A DNA stretch of 64,000 nt from Margaritifera margaritifera (lineage: Eukaryota; Mollusca; Bivalvia; Unionida; Margaritiferidae): the NCBI GenBank assembly GCA_029931535.1, contig JAQPZY010001536.1, forward strand, positions 3,144,501 through 3,208,500. The letters are read 5' to 3'. Made by a program: the position numbers and the translations under genes. The notes below the pieces were generated by a model that worked only from the letters and a program-made list of their open reading frames with translations, made no database searches and was not told where the DNA came from. The first letter of the stretch is position 1. Every line of letters starts with the position of its first letter. Of this stretch, positions 1 to 11,875 are shown in pieces.

Positions 1-321
1 TGATAGCACCCACTATGCCACGGTTCTGTATATTACTCTATTCCCAATATAACACGGTTCCATATATATATAACAGAACTCAGTATAACACTGTTTGGTA
101 CATAATGTGGTTGGCGGTAATGGGCCCAACTACAGTGTTATAACGAGGGAGAGCTGTATGTAGTTTTGTGTATGTTCTGAATATCCATGATTTCAAGAGA
201 AAAGTGTACACCTTTATCTGCTGATGTCTTATGGTGTTAGGTGCGTGCTATACACAGGTTAATCTATTCACAGTCCATTCATTTCAGATTTGCTGATTTT
301 TAAATGCTATCTAATATTTAA

Positions 322-445
322 TACAGTGAAGCTTCTCAAGACCCAAACCTAAGTAAACCAAAGTTCTCTTGAAACTGGACCCAAAATTTCCCTTCATGTA
401 ATAAAATTACCTCACTGAACTGCAAACCTCTCAACGGCCAAATTT
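322..445. mobile_element. Partial MITE, same family as 10701-10914
   Basis: It begins TA|CAGTGAAGCTTCTCAAGACC, like the end of the complete MITE at 10701. The other end is not recognisable. Confidence 0.35.
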
Positions 446-1390
446 TGATCTTTTTTTCCACGTAAATATTTTTACAAATTTCCAAGGTATATACCTATGT
501 CAATTTCCCACATCTTTTATTCAACTGAAATAAAGGAATGTACTTTTTTTCTCATTACCTAAATCATTCTTCATTCTGATGAATACATATCATGAATAGA
601 AACCAGTTGCCTAAATAGTCCCAAAATTCAATGTTTCACTTTTGGGAATTATTTTCTTGATTTCTCAATAGACTAGTTTATTCTGAAAAGTACACAATCC
701 TGTGATTTTGCTCTGAATCAAATCATCCATGTTTTTTATTATGCCGTTCATGCAAAAAACACTGACAATTTTTAATCAGATGTTCCTAGTCAGAATATAT
801 GTGCTTTACGAGGGATTTATGAAACTTTATGCCAAAGTCCCAAAGAGTAACAATTAGACATTTATTGCCTGCTTTTCATTAAGGTACATTGGCCTTATAT
901 TTCACATATTTCTGAGCATGAAATCTTGACGACTATTGCAAAAAAAACAACAACCTAAAATCACTATAAAAAAAGGCCATAGTACAAGTGCAAGGTAAAA
1001 AAAAAATCGTGGAGTCAGGATAGTCTGTCATATAAAGTCCACAAAATTGAGGAAAATTTGATGAAAGTTCCAGTTTATTTTTGGATATGAATTTTCTGCT
1101 GTATCAATAATATAACTTTTTTTCTGGTAAAAAGCCACCATAATTGGCAATATGATTTTTAATTTAGATGAAATACATACAGGATTAGAGAGAAGCAAAT
1201 ACAATTTCTGCAAATTTACACCATGACTCTTAGAAAACAATCAAAAAGGAAAATAAAAATATGCTCTGTCTATGCCTTAATGTATAAAAGTGGCTCCAGG
1301 AAATTCAGTTTTTTGTAAAGATAGAAATGTTATGACTTTTGGAAAGAATGCAGCATTTGGTGTGCATCTATATGACTGAAAATTGTAAGC

Positions 1391-1552
1391 AATGCATGTA
1401 TGTATGTATGTATGTATGTATGTATGTATGTATGTATGTATGTATGTATGTATGTATGTATGTATGTATGTATGTATCTATGTATGCATGCATGCATGCA
1501 TGCATGTATGTATGTATGTATGTATGTATGTATGTATCTATGTATGCATGTA

Positions 1553-1585
<33 letters not shown>

Positions 1586-1612
1586 ATGTATGTATGTATG
1601 TATGTATGTATG

Positions 1613-1642
<30 letters not shown>
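1391..1642. repeat. (TGTA)n microsatellite
   Basis: About 250 bp of ATGT repeats with short ATGC and GT variants. It abuts the 3' end of a minus-strand LINE at about 1643. On the LINE strand the repeat reads (TACA)n, so it is probably an expanded LINE tail. Confidence 0.9.
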
Positions 1643-1643
<1 letters not shown>

Positions 1644-2490
1644 TAGGGTGTAATGTATGTATGTATGTAATAGGGTGTAATGGCATGTCAGCATAAAACT
1701 GGCAATATGGTGCTGATTCAAAGTAAAGTTCTACAAATGTAAAAATAAAGAACTGCAAATTAACTTTATGAAGATGAACCCTTCCAAATAAACATAAATA
1801 TGAAGTACAATAGATAAAACAGAAAATTTAAAGATGGTAAAATTCTGTAAAATGTATATAAAATAAAAGATACGGGTAAAAAATATAAAATCCTTAAAAT
1901 ATTGGGTCAAAATTTTATATATAGACTGCATTCCCTCAAAAAGTTACAGATTTTATTTGGTGGTACATTATCATAGAGTTCCTTAATTGAATTCATATTA
2001 AACACATACAGGGTGGAAGTCAATACACTCGACAAGAATGTGTTCCAATGTCAGCGGACACTGACAGGCTATGCACCCTGGTCAAAGGTTCATGCTTCAG
2101 AAGGTATGCACGAATCAGGTATGTGTGTCCTATACATGACTAGCAATATACCACCTCATCTCTGATTGTTCTATATGAGGGATGCCACACTCCAATGTTT
2201 GGTTTGATGTTTTGAAGACACATATTTTGCTTAGTTTATAGAACATGCTGATTTAAATAATATATAAATTCAGTATACGTGAGTCTTCCATTCAGAAACA
2301 GGTGACTGCAGGGCAGCTTTGGCAGCTTTATCTGCCCTTTCATAAATTTAATACCATTGTGATTAGCAGGCAGTGAACTGTACAGAACACTTTTTCAGAC
2401 AGTATGAGCAAATCATGTTTTTGTAAGATTTGGGATATTAATGGGTTGTCAAATTTAAGGTTTTGCAAGAATTTCAGTGTGGAATGGGTA
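1643..2490 (-). mobile_element. LINE 3' end, I/Jockey type, RNase H remnant
   Basis: On the minus strand around 2340-2285 the frame reads ERADKAAKAALQSP, the end of a LINE RNase H domain. The 3' UTR follows to about 1660 and ends in the (TACA)n tract. The same spacing (RNase H to tail about 700 bp) and tail sequence occur in the plus-strand LINE near 58 kb. It lies in intron 10 of ABCE1-A, in sense orientation with that gene, and has stops and frameshifts. Confidence 0.7.
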
Positions 2491-2665
2491 TGTATGCAAG
2501 TATGTATAGGGTTTAATGGCACATCAGCACAATCCTGGCTATTCAGAGCTGTGTAAATTTAGCTATCCCAAAAAGACAAAAAAACAAAGATAAAGCCAAA
2601 AATGGGTAAAATCCTAAAATACTGGTTTAATTTTTGATATAAACTGCACTCTTTGTTTTTGAGAG
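2491..2665 (-). mobile_element. LINE 3' tail fragment, same family
   Basis: A second tail starts at TATGTATAGGGTTTAATGGC and matches the 3' UTR at 1655-1935 and at 31270-31515. It sits directly against the RNase H part of the neighbouring element, so one probably inserted into the other. Confidence 0.6.
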
Positions 2666-3040
2666 GTTTCAATGTAGTTGAAAGATATGCGTATGGTTGG
2701 AATTTCTGTGCTAAACATAGTCTTTATCCAGTAACCAGCCAGAGATGGTACCATGGGCTGTTGCAATGGTAGCTCTAACCATGTCTCCAGCTTTCTAACT
2801 TTCTATATACAGGGATGGATGGCCACAATAGGAGGCTCTGATTTCAATGAATTTATGAAGAGAACTGAATGCCAAAAAAATGTCTGAATTGCAGAAATCA
2901 AGCAAATATTGTAAAAATACACACACACACACACACACACTTACAAAAATGACATTGTCAACATATTTTAAATTTTAATTCTGCTCTTCTATGCTCCAAA
3001 TATCTGAAAAATAGGTACCTTGATCAGTGTGAATGCTTAC

Positions 3041-3172
3041 CTCCCTTGTCCGGTTCAGGTTTGCCAGCTAACATTCTGATGAAGGTTGTTTTTCCAGTTC
3101 CATTTTCCCCCAGCATCACAATGATTTCAGAGTCTGTAAATTGGCCTGCCTCTATATGCAAGGTAAAGTCCC
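3041..3172 (-). CDS. ABCE1: ABCE1-A exon 10 (Walker A of NBD2)
   Basis: It encodes [20 protein letters not shown], then the NBD2 P-loop [17 protein letters not shown] and EPDKGG. The donor is GGGAG|GTAAGC. The next exon is not in the window. Confidence 0.93.
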
Positions 3173-6100
3173 CTAAAATACACATCAGATTATATCACGG
3201 GTTGCAAAATGCAGTGTATTTAACAAATGTCATAACAATTATCATTTTTTCCTTTGTTTTTCCTGTTCATTCAAAACAATTAAAATGGAAAATTACTTTA
3301 CTAAGAGTGGTGCATCAATCACAAAAAGTGAACTTTTTTTTGACTGATGAGATTTTGAGGTCCATTAATACAGTACACTGATGTTCATCAGTGACGACTT
3401 CCTCTTCCCTCATGGTCTCCATGACCAGTTTAGCATACCAGTTTTGGAAATGGATTTTAATTCTTCTTTGTAGTCTTTATTTATTGTCAAGTCTTGTGGT
3501 TCATGTTTATTCGTACATGAGGTAGGCACAAACAAATGAGTGATTCCATCCATTGTCTTTCAATTTAGTTATCATCTTCACACTTTGATGGACTCTGAAC
3601 ACATCAAATACTGCCATACTGGCACTGCCTGCTAACTGCATTGAGTATGGTCACATGAATGGTTCACACATGGAATGACAACATTATCCAATCCAAGGGG
3701 GATCTAAGTTGAATTTTACCACTCTTTAGCCATTGTGTCTTATGCCATGGTCATTAGAAAGTACTGATGGTGCAACTTTATGTACAGTGTTTTAAGTAAG
3801 AGATTGACTTCACGTTATTTGGTGCATTAGTATCTGCTCTCTTCGATGTTGAGCACTCAAATGAAAACATGGTCTAAGTGACTGATCTTGTACAGGTGGT
3901 AGTATTGTTTAACCCACTAAAGCAACCGCAGTTTGCTGTCAGCATAGTTTTGTTATTTTGCATTTTTTATTTTGGGTATATTTATAGAGGTTAATCCACA
4001 AAGTTAAACACCTACAAATATCCAAACATTAACAGACAAATCCATGAATTTAAGTACCCACAAAAATGTCTCTTTTTGTACAAAACCAATTGAGACCCAC
4101 AAAAATAAATGAAACCACAGTATTGATAATTTCATATATTTTCTGACCAAACTTAATATATGCAATCATAGGAGGAATATACATAATATATGTGATGGAT
4201 TTTGCATTATGACCCAGGCATCATTATCTGGTGGTGAGTACAATGGAGGGGGAGAGAGAGAGAATATGCAGTATTAAGTATGAGAATTTATGATGGTAAA
4301 CCACTGCAGTTGCTCTTGTTTCAAAATATGGATATGTAAATGTATTTAAATTTAGAATTTGCTGAAAACTATTATATAATCCATATATAACATAAATACT
4401 TCTGACATGAATGCAGAGACTTGTTTTTAATGACTAACTTAAAGTCTAAATTATTAACAATTAGCCATGACATAGGCATGTCCTTTTGAAAAATGCTTCA
4501 TTTTATTTAAGATATAAAGTATGTTTGTAACAACAATTACTGCTAATGTATTCTTGATTAAATTTAATATCATCAGCATCAGGTCCATTTAACATCAGGT
4601 CAGAATTGAGTGTCAAGCACCAAGATCTTAACAAAGCATTTCTAATGCCAACAAAACAAACTGTATCAAAAAGTTATTATATCTTGTTTTACATCTAGCA
4701 TGTGCTCAACAAAAATGATCAATATAAAAAAAGAAGATAAAAATAGATACACCTTAATGGTACATGTATGAAACTGCTTTATTACCACAAGGGCTTAATT
4801 TATAACACTTTTCACTGGTTACACATACCCATGACTTTGATCATGTCAGGGTAGGTATATCTACAGACTTTTACTTTCTCCTCCTCAGCTTTCTCTGCGA
4901 TTCGGAATGTGAGGGATGTCTCCCTGAACCGCATGTTTTCCGATGGGATGAAACCATCCAGGAAGATGTTTATACCTGGAAAGAAATGAAAATCAAATTA
5001 AGTTATTACACACATAAAAAAGTATAAATATATTCCCATTCAATAATGTCTTGTTATTGTGTTCTTTGGTGCAAAAGGAATCATCATCTTGTACCATTTT
5101 TCCAAAGCAACACACACCATTACAGTAAAGCCTGATATGAACGACCTCTGCTATAAGCAACAACCTGTCATTAATAACCAAAATCATCATACATGGATCA
5201 ATTTGACTATATAAATGCACTGGCATGAGTGACCACCTGCCAAATGCAACCAGTGACCATTATATTTCAGCAAAATATGTGTTTCAACACTGCTATGAAC
5301 AACTATACTGTAAAACTATATATAATCACAACAGACCTTTCTTTATTCCTTTGTGACCATGATTACTGAGTAGAGTCTGCAAGCAGAGAGCAGATTGTTC
5401 TGAACAGATGCAAAGAAAAGAGGAACAAAGTTGAGTCTGGTAACCGGTTTCATAGATTTATAATGTAAAGTTGTATGCAACACACCATAAATTAGCCTTA
5501 TGTACATGTCACAAACCGCCATTGTAGTGCCATAGTCATCAAATTCCTATTATGATTAACCATTCCACCTTTAAAGGATAGCAAAAAATGAATGCACATA
5601 GTCAGCTCAAAGACATAAGCAACTGACTGAAGATTCACAAACCTTCTCTGACCCCAGATGGGAAAGTGACCACTCCATAGGCTCCTGGCACACCATACAG
5701 ACAGCAGATGTAATCTGAGAGAAAATCCAGCACAGCCAAGTCATGTTCTACCACTATAACATACTTGTCAAAGTCCACTAAATTCCTGATTGCTCTTGCC
5801 ATCTTCAGCCTCTGTTTGACATCTAGATAACTGGATGGTTCATCAAACATGTAGCTACAAAGGAAAAAAAAGTGAAGCATATGATATTTTTTCAAAGCAA
5901 AAATAGATATCACACTACCTTATTTGTGCATACATTCATCAATGCATTAGCAAACACTAACATTTTTGCTTTCCATGTCCTCCAGTTTGCTTAACAATGA
6001 CTTGCAGCAACTGGCACAGAATAAGATAATTTTGTGAGTTCAAACTTACAGAAAGTCTAAATTTGCATCTCCCAGTTATAACGGTACAATTTCTAAAGCT

Positions 6101-9100
6101 CTCATATTTAGATGAATTTTGATCGATCAGACTTAACTGAAAGTAATGCAGAATATTCCGTACAACCTGTACAACCACTTTTGCTGTGCCATTGTGTCTA
6201 GGCAAAACATGAAGATATGTAATACACTGGGACATATCCCAACTAAAGATGTTTAAACTCAAGTAGCTAGGAAAGGTTCAAGAATAACGCTTATACAGTG
6301 GATGAAATCTACCTAAATACCAGATACATGTACATTTGCTAGGAATGGATCAGGAGGTGCAAATGATCAGGACTGAGTGAATATTTTGCATGCAAACAGT
6401 GAAAAAAAGATTTTAAATATAATTTTGGCATTGGTCATTTATAACCATATTTCACTTCATGGACAATTATAGAAAATAACGATGAATATGGCAAACTTGG
6501 ACACAGCTTGTCATCTTGTTGTGTCCCAATCCAAATTTTTGCATCAAATGGACACAAAGCAGCTAGGATCTTTTTCCATCTGGATTATTTTATGTCCCTG
6601 ATACAAAACTTTGCAATAACACAGCCCCTGATAGTAAAATATAATTACAATAAAAACCTGATTTATCACGCCCAAAAAGAGAGAACAAAATATAGAATTT
6701 CTCCAAATTATCAATTTTCCAGATAAAAAATTATGCCAACAAAAGGATTGATTTATTTAGCCTTCTTGATGTAAAAGTCCAGACAATCAATGTTTTATTG
6801 TACCTTTTCATTTAGTCAGTGATCAAAGGCTGCAGTTGATATATCTTAAAATGTTCTCATAGCTTGATAGAGTTGGATAGCGAATTAAAGCTAACAGTAA
6901 TGTACTTAAGGTACCAATGATATGCAGCACTTAGTGTGCCACATCTAAACAGCTTGAGGCTGCAAAATTTGTTCACATGGTGCTGCAGGACTTGAAGGAA
7001 GCTACATCTTTTTGAAAGTGACATGACTGAATATAGAAATGGATTGAATCTGGTTGCCTTTTTTTCTGTGACTTTCTAGTGGATCTTCAATAATTTCTAC
7101 CAAACACTATAGCTATGAGACTTTAGAAGAAATGTACTGATATTTATATGACTTTAACAGCTTTTTTCTGATTATGAGTTGTTACCATTCATGGCAGTAA
7201 TATTAATAGAATCTATGTTTGGGGTTTGCAGCAAGACAAGGAAATCCATGTCAAGGGGTTACATTATTTTCCTCCCCACTTGGCTTGGTGCAAAAACCAA
7301 CACCGTTTATTTTTCTCACCCAATTTCTTGCTTTCAAATTTTAAAAAATCTTTTCATTTCTGCAATATAGTTTAGCACATTCAACACATGCGGTATTCAT
7401 CAGGTACAATTATTTCTTCATCTTTTTCCATATGTCATTCAGTCTTAAAACGTTTTATAAAACTATAAATAATTATATCAGTACAATCTGCCGATCTTAA
7501 AAAAAAATATAGCAATTTAACATTTCAATTTTGTGTGTTGTCTGTATTACACCAAAAGCATCACAAGTCACGTGATATTGTTTTTTAAACACAGCACATT
7601 AATACGAATATGTTAATGAAGACAGTGGAGTGGCCAATCGATCCAAAGTACACAAGTTCTATGCATGAAAAAATAACATAAAAACATTGGATAGTATTGT
7701 GATATTGTCACATTTAATCAATGGATGTCTTTTGAAAAAGTAGTTCCAACAAGTGCTGTGGCTAGTGCTTGGACGCTTTGACTGAGACAACCAGGTTGAG
7801 ATAAGAAAAGTAAGATTAGCACATCAGCTACATTTCACTGTTGCATGGGTGAGAATACATTTTACTAATCACAAAAAAAATGTACAACTTACACGTCAGC
7901 TTTCTGTATGCAAACCATGGCACATGCAAACCTCTGTAGTTCTCCTCCTGATAAGTCCTCAACATTCCTGTCCCTCACCTTCATCAAGTCTGAACAAATA
8001 CCAATATTAACAAACAAATAATAATGGTAGAGGGAATATAGTTATTATTTAATGTTTTTGTACCAAAGATTCAAGTACAACTTTAAGACCTTCATTTTCT
8101 GATTCAAATTGTTTGGAAATGGAGTTGCAGACACCTCATTTAATTGCAAATTTATTTTTTGGGATTTGCCATCTCTTTGTCTTAGTTTGGAATTGGACAT
8201 CTTGACTGAAGTCAACTGTCACCTTCCCCACCACACAGCTTCATGGGGCAATGCCAGTGGATTTGCTAATATTTTGTATATATAGTCTTTTTCATCACTT
8301 GCTTTTAGAGTATACAGTCCTACCCACTTATATCGACATCACTTATATCGACAAGCCGCCTATGTCGACAAAAAAGCAAAGTCCCGGTCCCTTGGTCTAC
8401 TATTACTACCAAATTTGTCATGCTTATGTCGACGTCGAGATAAAAAAAAACTTACATGTCGACAGAAGCCCTTGGTCTCAGCTTGAACAAATCCTTTGTT
8501 TTCTAATCATTTATGTCGACAAGCTGCCAGTTCTGACCCATACTTTGTTCAACAATTAGTTGATCTTGCCGCCAAGCTTTAATTTTGCCGCCGAATCATT
8601 TATGTCGACAAGTGGCCAGTTCCAACCTGTACTTTGTTCAACAATTAGTTGATCTTGCCGCCAGGCTTTAATGTCTCGGTGGATTAAAAAACTGACTTTT
8701 GTTTGGTCCTATGAAGTTGGCCTCTCGCGGCGACTTAAATAACACATGTACCCTTCATCAAAGCAGGCAGGTTACAATGTTCAATAAAAACAATCCACCA
8801 TTCATTAAAAAAAATCATCACCAAACTTGAATAAAAGCAATGAAATCTGATCGATTGTTGCATTTTCCAAAGTGATCGGTGATTAAAACAAGTTTATTGT
8901 GCTGTGAAAGTTTCCTTTTTAACTTTATTTATGTTTACGATGGCTACCAACAGCAGCGTAAAACACAGATTAAATTTACAGCCTGTGGAAACTAAATATA
9001 TGGCTGTTAAGGAAGTTGAAGGTGGGGCATCTCGCAAAGATGACTGTGAAAACTTTTCACTTAAACATAACACCCTGTCAGGATGGATGATAAACCAACA

Positions 9101-10665
9101 AGTTGTTCTCCACCTTATTTTATTTAATTTTTTTTTTACTGGTGGCGGACCAGTACAAAAAAAAAAAAAAAGGAGGAGAACAACTTGTTGGTCTAGATGG
9201 ATGAAAGCTGCTGAGTCTATAAAGAAAGGCTACGTTGAAGGTAAATTAATCATATCAGCCGCATATCTCTTGTTCAATTTTATATACTTTTCACGATGAC
9301 TTCTGTAAATAAATACATGTTTTAATTTCCCTGTGAATAGCCCCATCTCCTTGGTAGTCTCAGTAAGATGGGAACATGTATTGTTTCAGGCTGACCAAAA
9401 TCTAGGCCAATTTAAGCACATGTACATGTACTTTGTAGCAGTTAAATAACAACTATGCAACCATGTGCTACTGGCGACAATGATTGTCTAGTGAATTGTG
9501 TAGACGTGTTAGATCAAATGAGGACAACCATTTTTTATACATGTGTTTCCTATCAGGATGTGACCGATGCATACATTTTCTAACATGAGACCCGTACACG
9601 AATTCATGGATTTTTCATATACATGCACTTAACGCATTGTGGATTTTATTACACAAAGGTAACCAAAATGTAATTTGTCAATAAAGAAGTGTATTTCACA
9701 CTGGTTTTGTCTTCATGTACTCAAAATTTCCATTGTTTGTCTTCTCAAAGTGTAAATCCTGCTCACTGACGACAGGTACCCCCTCCCCCCCCAAAAAAAA
9801 ACTTATCTCGACATCCGCTTATGTCGACAATATTTCCTCGGGCCCGACATAAACGGGTAGGACTGTAATACAGTATTGCTATGTACCCATACCATATGCC
9901 TGTACAGATATGCCACCTATTTTCCAATACTTCACTACATTATGGTCCTTGGAGTGTTCCATTGTTGCCTTGTTTTGTATTAGCACTTGCTGCCCTGGCA
10001 GTGTATCTCACTACTTTTGCAGTGCACCTACAATTCCCTGCAGTGCACTTTGCTGCCCTTGAAGTGAACCTTAACTGCTCTTGTAGTGCATCTTCACTGC
10101 TTTTGCAGTGTACCCTCACTGCCATTGCACTGCACCTATGCTCTTTCTGCCCTAGCAGTGCACCCACACTCTCACTGCCCACACAGTGCTCCCTCACTGT
10201 CCCTGTAGTGCACAGCAATTCTGTACAACCACTGCCCCCATAGTGGTTCCCTTACCTGTGACATATATTCAAGGTTGTCTGTTCATATGTTTCCCTGGTA
10301 ACTGCAACCTTTACTAAGACTGTCCTAGCAGTGTTGTGCTTGCCCTCTTTAACCCTCCAGCATGCACTCTCTTGCAGTTCACAGTTGCTTACAAACTATG
10401 TCCCCCGACTTCCCTGCCAATTCTTCTAAATTTGTTAATTGCTGTAGCGTAAATTCCTCCCGCATATACAAGAATGCTCACTGCCCTTGCATTAGTAAAT
10501 ACATGGTAAAAACTATCTGCTTGTGTTTTGTGTATAAACTTCCAAACTTTGAGGGAAAAAGTCCGAAAATCTGCATGTTTTCTTACTAATATTTATAAAA
10601 ATCACAGCTAAAATATCATATATATTCTTTATTGAGAGTGGGGCACTTATTCCTACGTATTATCA

Positions 10666-10702
<37 letters not shown>

Positions 10703-10911
10703 GTGAAACTCCTTAAAACCAAACCCTCAGGATACCAGAATCCCCTCAAGACCAATTTTTTTTTTAGCCCCGAAATTTTCCTTCTTTAATATCATCATTT
10801 TTTCACAGAAAGAGATTTTTTTCACATCTGCAAAAGCCTCAGTAAATCGAAAACTTCTAAAAACCGGAAAAAAAATTGTGTCCCGAGGATAATCGGTTTT
10901 GAGGAGTTTCA

Positions 10912-10993
<82 letters not shown>

Positions 10994-11839
10994 AACTTAT
11001 CAAAGTGTTATTAAAATAACAGAAATAAGATAAAAGATTTTCTTAATAATTCAGCAAAATGCACAAAACATTTATATCAGTTATAGGCAGAAAATATAAC
11101 AATGGCACAAAATGGTCATATACACCAAATCTAGTTACTCAGTGAACAATGTATGTGCATTTTTAATAATCAAAATTTAAAATTAAACTTTTTATATAAT
11201 CGACCTTTATTCTTTCCCTTTCGATTCAATTCTAGGGAGGGAAATATTTAAAATGGATTTAAACATGACTTAATGAAAATATTAACTGTATAATAACAAT
11301 TGTCCACATAGTCACACTATACATGAAAAGTGTGCATAAAGAAATAAAATGATGGACGTACCCATTTGTTGACAGATGTCATCTTGAATGCCACGGTCAT
11401 CCTTCTTCTTCATGAGTTCTAGCACCGAGCCCTTTAAGAGAAAAAACATGACAGCATCTTTTCTCGTTTTCATACCTGATAATGATAAGACCTTCTGATA
11501 TGTTAAAAGATAAGTGATGGCCTTCTCAATGACATATTATATATTTCAGAGTTCAAGGGTTGCACTTACACAGATATGAAAAAACTGATAGACATATAGA
11601 GTTTCAATGAGAAATACCTAAAGTTGGATATCTCTTTTGATGATTTGTATTTGTTGATACTAAAATAGTATGTGTCCATACATTTTCTTTTAATAAGATG
11701 GATTTAAACTGTAAGAATGTGTGGTCATACCTAAAAACTTAAAACAAATTGTTGAGACATACATACATACATACATACATACATACATACATACATACAT
11801 ACATACATACATACATACATACATACATACATACATACA

Positions 11840-11875
<36 letters not shown>

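Larger units (their letters stand above)
8315..9865 (+). mobile_element. Non-autonomous pogo/Tigger-like transposon, 1551 bp
   Basis: The ends are CAGTCCTACCCACTTATATC and, inverted, CGACATAAACGGGTAGGACTG, flanked by TA on both sides. Many TATGTCGACA motifs lie inside, and a stretch of about 65 bp is duplicated at 8513-8577 and 8605-8669. An internal frame at 8940-9290 resembles the N-terminal CENP-B-type helix-turn-helix of Tigger transposases ([20 protein letters not shown], then NTLSGWM). The DDE domain is missing. It lies in intron 6 of ABCE1-A. Confidence 0.8.

Noticed and set aside
1330..1758. Long open frames on both strands rich in YIHT or MYVC
   Set aside because: They are translations of the (TGTA)n microsatellite.
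1..3040. Next exon of ABCE1-A (NBD2 after the P-loop)
   Set aside because: I scanned the minus strand for the conserved VSYKPQ and LSGGELQ regions and saw none, so it should lie left of the window.
3046..3381. Plus-strand frame of 111 codons
   Set aside because: It is the antisense of ABCE1-A exon 10.
9881..10243. Frames of 120 and 92 codons on opposite strands
   Set aside because: Both arise from the CACTGC minisatellite.
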